A DNA stretch of 64,000 bases. It comes from Streptomyces sp. V3I8. Its GTDB lineage: Bacteria; Actinomycetota; Actinomycetes; Streptomycetales; Streptomycetaceae. Position numbers and translations under genes: made by a program. Positions within the stretch are counted from its first letter, which is position 1. The number at the start of each line of letters is the position of its first letter. Under the pieces are notes generated by a model. It was not told where the DNA came from. It did not search any database and saw only the letters and a program-made list of their open reading frames with translations. Shown one piece after another: positions 43,379 through 51,815 of this stretch. The stretch spans positions 5,394,001-5,458,000 of the forward strand of contig NZ_JAUSZL010000002.1 of NCBI RefSeq assembly GCF_030817535.1, read 5' to 3'.

Positions 43379-44176
43379 GTGTCTGTTTTCTCTGACTTCA
43401 TGTCCGCTTTCGCCAGTCTCGTGGAAGGGCTGGCCGGACTGCTCGAACCGCTCTTCCACGGCTCGGCCACGGCCGCCGCGATCGTCCTGTTCACCGCGTT
43501 CGTACGGCTCCTCGTGCATCCCCTGTCGCGTGCCTCGGCGCGGGGTCAGCGGGCGCGGGCCGCACTGCAGCCGAAGATCGCGGAACTGCGCAGGAAGCAC
43601 GGGAAGAACCCCGAGAAGCTCCAGAAGGCCGTACTGGAGCTGCACGCCGCGGAGAAGGTGTCCCCGCTGTCCGGATGCCTGCCGAGCCTCTTCCAGCTGC
43701 CGGCCTTCTTCCTCCTCTACCACCTGTTCTCCAACGCCCGGATCGGCGACGGGGCGAACTCCCTGCTCGCCCACCAGCTCTTCGCGGCGCCGCTGGGGGA
43801 GCGGTGGGCGGACGCACTGGGCGACGGCGGGGTCCTCGGGGCGCAGGGGCTGGTGTACGCCGGGTTGTTCGTGATCGTCGCCGTCGTCGCGACCTTCAAC
43901 TACCGGCGTACGAAGCGGGCGATGGCCGCCGGGACGGGGAACGGCGTGGCTGAGGGGAGTGGGTTCCAGAGCGGGCCGCAGCAGGTGCCGGGGCTCGGGG
44001 CCGTCACCAAGGTCATGCCGCTGATGTCCTTCTTCACCCTGCTCACGGTGGCCTTCGTGCCGCTGGCCGCCGCGCTGTACGTCGTGACCAGTACGACGTG
44101 GAGCGCGGTCGAGCGGGCGGCGCTGTACCGGGACATGCCGGGGGGAGCGCCTGTCACCGCCGCCGCGCTGGGCTGA
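43379..44176 (+). CDS. YidC/Oxa1-family membrane protein insertase (paralogue)
   Basis: 265 residues. The core five-helix insertase (about 30-255) includes the RLLVHPLSRASARGQRA and QLPAFFLLYHLF segments, with a cytoplasmic helical hairpin (LRRKHGKNPEKLQKAVLEL). No large extracellular loop domain, as expected for Gram-positive YidC. It inserts membrane proteins alone or with SecYEG. It is not the chromosomal copy next to rnpA/rpmH, so it is a second insertase. The start is the GTG at 43379, with CGGAGG about 9 bases upstream. Confidence 0.9.
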   Translation: MSVFSDFMSAFASLVEGLAGLLEPLFHGSATAAAIVLFTAFVRLLVHPLSRASARGQRARAALQPKIAELRRKHGKNPEKLQKAVLELHAAEKVSPLSGCLPSLFQLPAFFLLYHLFSNARIGDGANSLLAHQLFAAPLGERWADALGDGGVLGAQGLVYAGLFVIVAVVATFNYRRTKRAMAAGTGNGVAEGSGFQSGPQQVPGLGAVTKVMPLMSFFTLLTVAFVPLAAALYVVTSTTWSAVERAALYRDMPGGAPVTAAALG

Positions 44177-44320
44177 GGCGCGGAGGTGCTGAGGCGCGGA
44201 GTGACGGTCCAGTACGTGAACCGGGTATTGCGGACTGGACGTCCGCCTTGGAGGATCGACCAGTCCTCCGATGGCTGCACCCGTCGGTCGGGCCGCCCGC
44301 GATCAGAGGAGATGGAGCTC

Positions 44321-45178
44321 ATGAAGCTGCTGCGAGTCGGTACGGCCGGGGCCGAGCGTCCCGCGCTGCTCGATGCCGAGGGTGTGCTGCGGGACCTGTC
44401 CGGCGTCGTGCCGGACATCGACGGGGCGCTGCTCGCCGACGACGAGGCGCTCGGCCGGATCCGTACCGCCGCCGAGGCCGGGGAACTGCCCGCCCTCGAC
44501 GCGGACGGGCTGCGGGTCGGGCCGCCCGTCGCCCGGATCGGCAAGGTCGTCTGCATCGGCCTCAACTACCACGACCACGCCAAGGAGACCGGGGCCGAGC
44601 CACCCGCCGAGCCGGTGATCTTCTTCAAGGCCGCGGACACCGTGGTCGGGCCGCACGACACGGTGCTCGTGCCGCGCGGCTCGGTGAAGACCGACTGGGA
44701 GGTCGAGCTGGCGGTCGTCATCGGGCGTACGGCGCGGTACCTCGCCTCGCGCGAGGAGGCGCTCGCGCATGTCGCCGGGTACGCGGTGGCGCACGACGTG
44801 TCCGAGCGGGAGTTCCAGATCGAGCGTGGGGGGACCTGGGACAAGGGGAAGAACTGCGAGACGTTCAACCCGCTGGGGCCGTGGCTGGTGACGGCGGACG
44901 AGATGGCCGATCCGCAGGCGCTCGGTCTGAAGCTGTGGGTGAACGGGGAGCTGCGGCAGGACGGCAGTACCGCCGACCAGATTTTCTCCGTCGCCGAGGT
45001 CGTGCGGTACGTGAGTCAGTTCATGACGCTCTATCCCGGGGATGTCATCAATACCGGGACGCCGGCGGGGGTGGCCATGGGGATGGCCGAGCCCAAGCCG
45101 TTCTTGCGGGCGGGGGATGTCGTGGAGCTGGAGGTCGAGGGGTTGGGGCGGCAGCGGCAGGTTTTCGGCTCGGCGTAG
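44321..45178 (+). CDS. Fumarylacetoacetate hydrolase (FAH) family protein
   Basis: 285 residues. A short N-terminal domain (1-65) precedes the FAH catalytic domain with KVVCIGLNYHDHAKE, PVIFFKAADTVVG and DWEVELAVVIG (metal-binding Glu), then GDVINTGTPAGV. Members act as 2-oxo acid or acylpyruvate hydrolases or decarboxylases in aromatic or sugar catabolism, and the substrate is not inferable. The start is the ATG at 44321, with AGGAG 11 bases upstream; frames further upstream are not used. Confidence 0.9.
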   Translation: MKLLRVGTAGAERPALLDAEGVLRDLSGVVPDIDGALLADDEALGRIRTAAEAGELPALDADGLRVGPPVARIGKVVCIGLNYHDHAKETGAEPPAEPVIFFKAADTVVGPHDTVLVPRGSVKTDWEVELAVVIGRTARYLASREEALAHVAGYAVAHDVSEREFQIERGGTWDKGKNCETFNPLGPWLVTADEMADPQALGLKLWVNGELRQDGSTADQIFSVAEVVRYVSQFMTLYPGDVINTGTPAGVAMGMAEPKPFLRAGDVVELEVEGLGRQRQVFGSA

Positions 45179-45239
45179 GCGTTCCACTGGGAGGGGTGAG
45201 GGGGCGCCGGGGGCTGGGGTGCGTTGTCGGGTGCGGGGG

Positions 45240-45385
45240 TGTCGTGGCTGGTCGCGCAGTTCCCCGCGCCCCTGGAAGCTAAAGGATTGCGTCGTTCCCC
45301 GCGCCCCTGGAAGCTAAAGGATTGCGTCGTTCCCCGCGCTCCTGAAAGCTAAAGGACTGCGCCGTTCCCCGCGCCCCCAGGAGCC
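45240..45385. repeat. Dispersed Streptomyces repeat cluster (TTCCCCGCGCCCC)
   Basis: Four copies of the GTCGCGCAGTTCCCCGCGC-type unit are in tandem, separated by CTGGAAGCTAAAGGA spacers. Same family as 18625-18790 and 53185-53225. It lies between the FAH gene and the convergent CHAP-domain gene. Confidence 0.85.
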
Positions 45386-45453
45386 GCGTTCCCCAGGAGC
45401 CGCGCCCCGAGGGGCCGTGTCTCTGAGGAGCCGCGCCCCCTGGGGGCGAGTGG

Positions 45454-47100
45454 TCAGCGGACTCTGATGAAGACCACGTCGTAGTTGCTGTTCGTGGCCC
45501 GGGATCTGATGTAGACGCCGTCGTTGCTGCCGTTGGGGTTGCCCGTGTTGCCCTCCACCGCCGTGAAGGACGTTCCGGAGATCGTGCGCACGATGCCTAT
45601 GTGCTCGTTGCCGCCGGTGAAGTCGCTTCCGCCGTCCCAGTCGTAGGCCACGATGTCGCCCGGCTGCGGGCTGGTCGTCACCGACAGGTGGTAGTTGCCG
45701 GCCCGCGCCTGCTTGACCCAGCCCGAGACGTAGGAGTTGCGGTAGGAGCTGGCCCCGGTCTGCTTGGCGACCCAGCTCGTGAAGGTGGCGCACCAGGCGT
45801 AGTTGCTGGTGGAGAGCGAAAGACCCACGGCCGAGCCGTAACTGTTCGCGCGGGCGCTGCCCTCGGCCGTGCCGACCTCGGCCTCGGCCACGTCGAGGAT
45901 CTTGCTGTAGCCGCCGCCGGGCGGGGGCGACGACGGCGGGGTGACCGCGCCGTACAGCGCCGCCTTGGTGTTCGGTCCCGCGTGGCCGTCGACCGACAGG
46001 CCCTTCTCGGCCTGGAAGTCCCTGACGGCGCTGTCGGTGAGCGCGCCGAAGTCGCCGTCGACGGCGAGATCGGCGCCGTGGTGGTTGAGCAGGCTCTGCA
46101 ACTCCGTCACGCAGCCGCTGCGTTGCCCCTGCGCGATCTCGTTCGGGCAGGAGGCGGAGTTCAGGTTGACCGGCGCGGGTGCGCCGTTGCCGCCGCCACC
46201 GCCGATGTTCGCGTACAGGGCGGTCTTGGTGTTCGGGCCGACCGCGCCGTCGGCGGTCAGGCCGCTCGCGGACTGGAACGCCTTCACGGCCGCCAGGGTC
46301 GCCGGGCCGAAGCTGGCGTCGACGTCCAGGCTCTGGCCCTTGCCGTTCAGCAGGGACTGCAGCGTGGCGACGCAACCGCCGCTCTGCCCCTCCACGATGT
46401 TCTCCGGGCAGGACGACGACCTCAGGTCCAGGCCCGTCGACGGTGACTCGTCGGTGTCGTACAGCGCCCGCTTGGTGGCCGCGCCGACCTGGCCGTCGGC
46501 CGTGAGGCTGCGGGAGGACTGGAAGGAGCGGACGGCACTCGCCGTCCCGGCGCCGAAGTCACCGTCCACGTCGACGGCGTAGCCCTGGTGGCGCAGCAGC
46601 CGCTGGAGCTCGGTGACGCATCCGCCCTTGGCGCCCTGGACGATGTTCGCGGGGCAGGAGGCGGAGTTCAGGTTGACCGGGGCGGGCGCCGAGCCGCCGG
46701 TCGCGTACAGCTTGCTCTTGGTCGCGGAGCCCACCCGGCCGTCCACGGCGATGGCGGTGGCGGCCTGGTACTCACGGACCGCGTAGAGCGTGCCCGCCCC
46801 GAACTGGCCGTCCACCATCAGGCCGGCGCCGTGCGCGTTGAGCAGGTTCTGCAGCTCCGTGACGCAACCGCTCGTCTGGCCCTGCACGATCTCGGCGGGG
46901 CAGGACGCGGAGGTCAGTTTGATCGGGGCCGGTGCCGCCGCGGCCGGCTGGGCACCGAGCACGATGCCGGCCGAGACCATGGCCGCGGTGGCGGCGAAGG
47001 TCCCGATGCGCGTACGCCACCCCGCCCCGGTGCGGTGCGTGTCCCGACGTCGCGGGCTTTCGTCCTCTTCGGCGCGTACGGGGAATGCGAGTCTTCCCAT
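45454..47100 (-). CDS. Secreted CHAP amidase with four peptidoglycan-binding repeats
   Basis: 548 residues. A Tat-like or long Sec signal ends near AAAAP (about 58). Four PG_binding_1 repeats follow (about 60-385), each with SASCP...GCVTELQ and a VDG.FG core, then a CHAP cysteine-peptidase domain (about 400-548) with SNYAWCATFTSWV (catalytic Cys) and NEHIGIV (His). It likely cleaves peptidoglycan crosslinks or stems outside the cell. The start is the ATG at 47100; the purine-rich AAGGAGAA lies 12 bases upstream. Confidence 0.9.
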   Translation of the reverse strand: MGRLAFPVRAEEDESPRRRDTHRTGAGWRTRIGTFAATAAMVSAGIVLGAQPAAAAPAPIKLTSASCPAEIVQGQTSGCVTELQNLLNAHGAGLMVDGQFGAGTLYAVREYQAATAIAVDGRVGSATKSKLYATGGSAPAPVNLNSASCPANIVQGAKGGCVTELQRLLRHQGYAVDVDGDFGAGTASAVRSFQSSRSLTADGQVGAATKRALYDTDESPSTGLDLRSSSCPENIVEGQSGGCVATLQSLLNGKGQSLDVDASFGPATLAAVKAFQSASGLTADGAVGPNTKTALYANIGGGGGNGAPAPVNLNSASCPNEIAQGQRSGCVTELQSLLNHHGADLAVDGDFGALTDSAVRDFQAEKGLSVDGHAGPNTKAALYGAVTPPSSPPPGGGYSKILDVAEAEVGTAEGSARANSYGSAVGLSLSTSNYAWCATFTSWVAKQTGASSYRNSYVSGWVKQARAGNYHLSVTTSPQPGDIVAYDWDGGSDFTGGNEHIGIVRTISGTSFTAVEGNTGNPNGSNDGVYIRSRATNSNYDVVFIRVR

Positions 47101-47228
47101 GGTGGCGAGGTTCTCCTTCTGTCGGTGGGGCGTTGCCCGGCGCTTCGTCGTGCGGTGGGCCGGTGCGGGGCGCTTCGTCGGGTGACGGGCCGTGGTGCGA
47201 GGGACTGGGAGAGCTGCCGGGGAACGCA

Positions 47229-47271
47229 CGACCCCGGTCCGTCCTCATTCCTCAAGGACGGACCGGGGTCG
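47229..47271. terminator. 17-bp hairpin between two peptidoglycan-binding genes
   Basis: Perfect arms 47229-47245 and 47255-47271 with a 9-base loop. It lies after the stop of the gene ending at 47396 and before the CHAP gene on the same strand. Confidence 0.8.
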
Positions 47272-47395
47272 GTCACTCAACGGCCACCCGACGGCCACCC
47301 GACGGTCGGGCCAGTCGGCCCGGTCAGCCCCCCGACGGACCGGTCAGCCGAGTCGGCCCGGGTGGGTGGCCCGGGTGGGCGGTTCGGACGGACGG

Positions 47396-47842
47396 TCAGG
47401 CGGCGAAGCGCTTGAACGCCGCCTTGGTGCCCGCGCCGGCGACGCCGTCGATGGCGCCCGTGTAGCCGTAGTCGTCCTTCAGCAGGCGCTGCAGCGCCTT
47501 GATGGTGTTGGGGCCGGGGTCGCCGTCGATGTCGCCCGTGTAGCCCCAGTAGGTCGCGAGGCAGCGCTGGAAGGCCTTCCAGCTGTTGGTGCCGAGCTGA
47601 CCGTCGATGCTGCCCGTGTAGCCCCAGTGGTACGCGAGGAAGTCCTGCACGTTCTTGGCCTCGGCCGTGGTCAGACCGAAGTTCTGCGTCGCGGCCGCGG
47701 CGGCGGGCTGTGCGACCGCCGCCGTGTGCGCGGTGGTCGCGGTCGCCGCGAAGCTGGTGCCCGCGGTCGCCACACTGCCGGCGGCGATGCCGGCAACGGC
47801 GATGAGGCCGACGATGGTCCTGCCCAGAGCGTTCGGTCGCAT
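47396..47842 (-). CDS. Small secreted peptidoglycan-binding protein
   Basis: 148 residues. The signal peptide ends near SFAAT (about 33). Three short repeats of the type YxGYTGxIDGxxG...K.FQR follow (about 68-148), a peptidoglycan-binding-like array. No catalytic domain. It probably binds the wall or competes with hydrolases. The start is the ATG at 47842, with GAGGAAAG upstream. It is divergent from the HTH-membrane protein at 48110. Confidence 0.82.
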   Translation of the reverse strand: MRPNALGRTIVGLIAVAGIAAGSVATAGTSFAATATTAHTAAVAQPAAAAATQNFGLTTAEAKNVQDFLAYHWGYTGSIDGQLGTNSWKAFQRCLATYWGYTGDIDGDPGPNTIKALQRLLKDDYGYTGAIDGVAGAGTKAAFKRFAA

Positions 47843-48109
47843 GCTTTCCTCTTTCGGTCGTGGGATCCGCACCTGTCCCCGGCCGGCGGGGAGCAGGTGG
47901 CGAGACCAAAGGTGCAGGGTGCCCGGGCGTCACGGCCACGGCTGCGGAACAGGTGGCGGCTGCTCGGGACGACCACCCCGCTGAGCTGCGACGACAGCGT
48001 CCCGAGGGACGGCTGTGTGGGACACCTGTGACAGATGTGGCGGGCTCATGCAGAATGCGCAGCAGCGGAGGGGGCCGCTGTTCACGCTGATGACCGCAAT
48101 GGGAGAAAC

Positions 48110-49063
48110 ATGCCGCGCCACAAGGTGCTGCCCGCCGAACTCGATCCTTGTGCACGGCAGTTGGTGGAGCGGTTACGTCAGCTGAAGGATCACGGCGAGC
48201 TGACGATGCGACACCTCGCGGCGAAGACCGGTTACAGCGCCAAGTCGTGGGAGCGGTATCTGGGAGGCACGTCGCTGCCGCCCCGGGAGGCGGTGGAGGC
48301 GCTGGCCCGGATCGCCGGCGCCGATCCCGTCCCCCTGCTCGCGCTGCACGAGGTCGCCGCCGCCACCTGGGACAGCCGCCGCGGCAGGTCCGTCGTGCGG
48401 CCGCAGTCCGCGACCTTGCCGCAGTCCGCGACGTCACCGGCTCCTGTGACGTCACCGGCTCCTGTGACGTCGCCGACTTCCGCGACGTCATCGGCTTCCG
48501 CGACGTCGTTGACTCCTGTGACGTCATCGGCCTCCGTGACGTCGTCGGGCGAGACGTCGTCGGGCGCGGCGCCACCGGCCGCGATGCCGTCGGACGGACC
48601 GGTCGTGCTCATGGGGCCGTCCGACGCCGCCGGACCGGCGGCCCCCGGCCGTTTCCCGCACATCGCCCTCACGGCAGGCGTCGGCGCCCTGGCCGTGGCC
48701 CTCCTGGCGACGCTGCTGCTCGTGCTGCGCCTCGACGAGGACGTCAGTCCGGCGACCGTCGCCGCCACGCCTTCCACCGCCGAGGTCTCGCCGCCCTCCT
48801 ACACCTGTCACCTCACCCGCGCCGACGGCCGCTGGTCGGCCGGCGTCAACAACGGCCGGAACACCGAGATCGTCTACGGCGCCACCGGTGCCGACGTCGC
48901 GGAGGCGCAGTGTCTGCTGCGCCGGGCGGGCATCTCACCCGGCGGGATCGACGGCATGTTCGGCCCGTTGACGCTGCGGGCCGTCAAGACGTTCCAGCGA
49001 CGCGCGGGCCTGGTCGCCGACGGAATGCTGGGGCCGCGCTCCTGGAAGGCGCTGCGCGGATGA
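48110..49063 (+). CDS. Membrane protein: cytoplasmic HTH, outer peptidoglycan-binding domain
   Basis: 317 residues. An XRE-like helix-turn-helix (about 15-80: LTMRHLAAKTGYSAKSWERY) is followed by a Thr/Ser/Pro linker of tandem repeats (100-160), one membrane span (184-207) and a peptidoglycan-binding domain (260-315: CLLRRAGISPGGIDGMFGP). The order implies DNA binding inside and wall binding outside, a one-piece transmembrane regulator. It could sense the wall and control the divergent secreted peptidoglycan-binding gene; this is inference. The start is the ATG at 48110, with GGGAGA upstream. Confidence 0.85.
   Translation: MPRHKVLPAELDPCARQLVERLRQLKDHGELTMRHLAAKTGYSAKSWERYLGGTSLPPREAVEALARIAGADPVPLLALHEVAAATWDSRRGRSVVRPQSATLPQSATSPAPVTSPAPVTSPTSATSSASATSLTPVTSSASVTSSGETSSGAAPPAAMPSDGPVVLMGPSDAAGPAAPGRFPHIALTAGVGALAVALLATLLLVLRLDEDVSPATVAATPSTAEVSPPSYTCHLTRADGRWSAGVNNGRNTEIVYGATGADVAEAQCLLRRAGISPGGIDGMFGPLTLRAVKTFQRRAGLVADGMLGPRSWKALRG
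48425..48545. repeat. 18-base repeats encoding the linker of the HTH-membrane protein
   Basis: GACGTCACCGGCTCCTGT occurs twice in tandem (from about 48439), with three more diverged copies downstream. They encode a Thr/Ser/Pro/Val spacer. Confidence 0.75.
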
Positions 49064-50073
49064 CACAGGGCGTGCCCTCGGTGCCGGGTGCGCGACTTGC
49101 CGTCGTGCTCCAGCGGTTGAGGCGGCTCACCGGCCTGAGCCTGGCGCAGCTCGCGAACGCGACCACCTTCAGCAAGTCGTCCTGGGAGCGTTATCTCAAC
49201 GGCAAGAGCCTGCCACCGCGCAGCGCGGTCAAAGAGCTGTGCCGTCTCGCCGGCGAATCCGCCGACCACCCGCTGGCGCTCCTGGACATCGCCCGGACCC
49301 ACCGGACGGAGGAGAGCGGGCCGACGCGGGAGACTCCGGTCCGCCGGGGCGCCGGCACCCCGGCGGACGCGCCGGTCCCGGACCGGACCACGGCTCCGTC
49401 CGACGCCGGCGCGGGCGGGGCGGTCCCGGACGACGCCGACCCTGATGACGCCGACCCGGGCGGGACCGCCCCGGGGGGCGTCGGCCCCGCCGCCCCCATC
49501 CGTACCCGTACTCGTACCCGGGTCGGTGCCCGCGCGATCGGGCATCGGCGCGCGACCGTCCTCACCGCCCTCGCGTCGGTCTGTGCCGTGGTGCTGGGAA
49601 CGCTCGTGCTCGTCAACCTTCCCCCCTCGCACCGCGAGGAGGCCGCACCGTCCCCCACGCCCACGTCCACACCCACTGCGGCCACCGGGCCGTTCTGTTG
49701 GCACACCGCCTGTCAGGACAAGGACCCGGTCGTGATGAAATGCGGCGCCGAGCCCCTGACGCTCGCCGAGCACGAGACCACCACGGGTGCCTGGATCCAG
49801 ATCCGCTACAGCCTGGAGTGCGGGGCGGCCTGGGCCCGGATGTGGGGCGCGGTCGTGGGCGACCGCGTCGAGACCCGGGTGGAGGGCGAGGGCCGGGGCG
49901 GCTCCCGCCACGGTGCGCGGGTCACCAGCCGCGACGAGGCGGACACCTACGTCCACACCCTCATGAGCGTGGTGAGCCCCGGCACGTCGATGCGGGCGTG
50001 CTTCAGTCCCGCGGCGGGCGGCCCGAAGGAATGCTTCAGGACCCGCGCGGACCAGGCCCCCGCCACCCCTTGA
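49060..50073 (+). CDS. Membrane protein: cytoplasmic HTH, outer DUF2690 domain
   Basis: 337 residues. Helix-turn-helix (about 12-70: LSLAQLANATTFSKSSWERYLNG), an acidic/proline linker (90-145), a membrane span (166-187) and an outer C-terminal domain with paired cysteines (FCWHTACQDKDP, then LECGAAWARMWG) that matches DUF2690. The start overlaps the stop of the previous gene as ATGA, so the two are coupled and probably made in equal amounts. The shared HTH motif (xSKSSWERYLxG) shows they are paralogues at the N-terminus with different outer domains. Confidence 0.85.
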   Translation: MTQGVPSVPGARLAVVLQRLRRLTGLSLAQLANATTFSKSSWERYLNGKSLPPRSAVKELCRLAGESADHPLALLDIARTHRTEESGPTRETPVRRGAGTPADAPVPDRTTAPSDAGAGGAVPDDADPDDADPGGTAPGGVGPAAPIRTRTRTRVGARAIGHRRATVLTALASVCAVVLGTLVLVNLPPSHREEAAPSPTPTSTPTAATGPFCWHTACQDKDPVVMKCGAEPLTLAEHETTTGAWIQIRYSLECGAAWARMWGAVVGDRVETRVEGEGRGGSRHGARVTSRDEADTYVHTLMSVVSPGTSMRACFSPAAGGPKECFRTRADQAPATP

Positions 50074-50075
50074 GA

Positions 50076-50118
50076 CAAAGGCCCTTGAGGACAAAAGCCC
50101 TTGAGGACAAAAGCCCTT
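50076..50118. repeat. Three direct repeats CCCTTGAGGACAAAAG
   Basis: Two full 16-base copies and one partial lie between convergent genes. No terminator function is evident apart from the short GC stem they may form. Confidence 0.7.
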
Positions 50119-50121
50119 GGG

Positions 50122-50595
50122 CTAGAGGTCCTTGAAGTGGGTCAGGGCCTCCACCACCAGGGCGTGGTCCTCCAGTTGGGGGAGGCCCGAGACCACCACC
50201 GTGCCGATCACGCCCACCCCCTCGACCGTGATCGGGAAGGCTCCGCCGTGGGCCGCGTACGTGTTCGGGTCCAGGCGGGACGACTCCTCGAACGTGATGT
50301 TCTTGGCGCGGAAACGGGTGCCCACCAGGAGCGACGAGGCGGCGTAGCGTTCGACGACCCGGCGTTTGCGGTCGATCCAGGCGTCGTTGTCCTGGGTCGA
50401 GCCGGGGAGCGCGGCGTGGAAGAGCTGCTGGCCCCCGCGGCGGATGTCGACGGCGACGGGCGCGTCGCGGTCGCGGGCCAGTTCGACGAGGAGCGTGCCG
50501 AGGCTCCACGCGTCGGCGTGGGTGAAGCGGGGGAGCGTCAAGCGGCGCTCCTGCTCCTCCAGTTCGGCGATGGTCGGTGCGTCGGGAGTACTCAC
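50122..50595 (-). CDS. UPF0303/DUF336-like protein (HbpS/GlcG-type)
   Basis: 157 residues. Shares the DUF336-type fold of heme-binding/degrading HbpS and GlcG (mid-protein AAHGGAFPITVEGVGVIGTV), with an N-terminal helix pair. The closest named group is UPF0303. No signal peptide. The GTG at 50595 overlaps the upstream gene's stop as GTGA, so the two are cotranslated. Suggested roles are small-molecule or heme handling; not proven. Confidence 0.85.
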   Translation of the reverse strand: MSTPDAPTIAELEEQERRLTLPRFTHADAWSLGTLLVELARDRDAPVAVDIRRGGQQLFHAALPGSTQDNDAWIDRKRRVVERYAASSLLVGTRFRAKNITFEESSRLDPNTYAAHGGAFPITVEGVGVIGTVVVSGLPQLEDHALVVEALTHFKDL

Positions 50596-51698
50596 AGGGT
50601 CACCGTCACCTTCTCGTGGGCCGAGCGGTGCGCGGCCTCCAGGACGTCCAGGGCGGCGGCCGCCTCCAGCGCGGTCACCGGGTTCTCGCCGGTACCGCGC
50701 AGCGCGTCGGCCACGGCCGCGTAGTACGCCGGGTACGCGCCCGGCACGGTCGGGACCGGGGTGCCGCCGCCGGTGAGAGGGGACTCGCCCGAGCCGGTCC
50801 GGCCCCACAGCTCCTCCGGCTCCACGCCCCATTCCTTCTCGCCGCCCGGCACCGGACGTCCGCCGTCGCGCAGGGTGGCCTCCTGGGGGTCGAGGCCGTA
50901 CTTCACGTAACCGGCCTTCGAGCCCAGCGCGCGGAAGCGCGGGCCGAGCTGGGCCGTCGTCGCGGAGGCGTAGAGGTGAGAGCGGACGCCGTTCTCGTGC
51001 GTGATCGCGATGAACGTGTCGTCGTCGGCCGCCGCGCCCGTGCGCCGGACGTCCGACTCCGCGTACACCGCGGCCGCCGGGCCGAAGAGGACCAGCGCCT
51101 GGTCCACGACGTGGCTGCCGAGGTCGTACAGCAGACCTCCGATCTCCGCGGGGTCGCCGGACTCACGCCAGCCGCCCTTCAGTTCGGGGCGCCAGCGCTC
51201 GAAGCGGGACTCGAAGCGGTACACGTCACCGAGCCCGCCCTCGGCGATCAGCTTCTGGAGGGTCAGGAAGTCGTTGTCCCAGCGGCGGTTCTGGAAGACG
51301 GAGAGCAGCAGGCCGCGGTCCTCGGCGAGGGCGGCGAGCTCGCGCGCCTCGGCCGCCGTGCCCGCGATCGGCTTGTCCACGACGACCGGCAGGCCCGCCT
51401 CCAGGGCGGCCCGGGCGATCGGGACGTGCGTCTTGTTCGGGGACGCGATGACGATCAGGTCCAGCTCGCCGGCGCGCTGCCAGAGCTCGTCGGGGGCCGT
51501 CGCGAACCGTACGTCCGGGAACTCGTCCCGCGCCTGCCGTCGCCGGTCCGGGTTCGCCGTGACGACGGTGTCGAGGGTGAGGCCCTCGGTCGCGGCGATC
51601 AGTGGGGCGTGGAAGACGGAGCCCGCGAGGCCGTAGCCGACGAGGCCCACGCGGAAAGGGCCTTCGCGGCGGGGGGTGTCAGAGCCTGTGCCAGTCAT
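50592..51698 (-). CDS. Gfo/Idh/MocA-family NAD(P)-dependent oxidoreductase
   Basis: 368 residues. The N-terminal Rossmann fold has GLVGYGLAGS (about 18-27) and PNKTHVPIA, followed by the family's VVDKPIAGTAAEA motif (EKP-type lysine) and a C-terminal dimerisation domain. Members oxidise sugars or polyols. The start is the ATG at 51698, with GGAGG only 2 bases away, unusually close. A GTG at 51707 is an alternative. Divergent from a ROK regulator that likely controls it, and coupled to the UPF0303 gene. Confidence 0.9.
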   Translation of the reverse strand: MTGTGSDTPRREGPFRVGLVGYGLAGSVFHAPLIAATEGLTLDTVVTANPDRRRQARDEFPDVRFATAPDELWQRAGELDLIVIASPNKTHVPIARAALEAGLPVVVDKPIAGTAAEARELAALAEDRGLLLSVFQNRRWDNDFLTLQKLIAEGGLGDVYRFESRFERWRPELKGGWRESGDPAEIGGLLYDLGSHVVDQALVLFGPAAAVYAESDVRRTGAAADDDTFIAITHENGVRSHLYASATTAQLGPRFRALGSKAGYVKYGLDPQEATLRDGGRPVPGGEKEWGVEPEELWGRTGSGESPLTGGGTPVPTVPGAYPAYYAAVADALRGTGENPVTALEAAAALDVLEAAHRSAHEKVTVTL

Positions 51699-51708
51699 GC
51701 CCTCCACT

Positions 51709-51725
51709 TAAACAACGCTGTTGCC
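51709..51725. promoter_or_regulatory. Inverted repeat CAACGCTGTTG, candidate ROK operator
   Basis: CAAC...GTTG arms around GCT lie in TTAAACAACGCTGTTGCC, just before the oxidoreductase start and 90 bases upstream of the ROK gene. Operator function is inferred. Confidence 0.45.
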
Positions 51726-51815
51726 AAAGTGCAAGCGCCGAGGACAATGGGGTTCGGAGAGCGGATGCGGACGGTGAGTGGTGCGGCCGGCGGTGAGCGG
51801 CGAGGAGGGTGCGAA

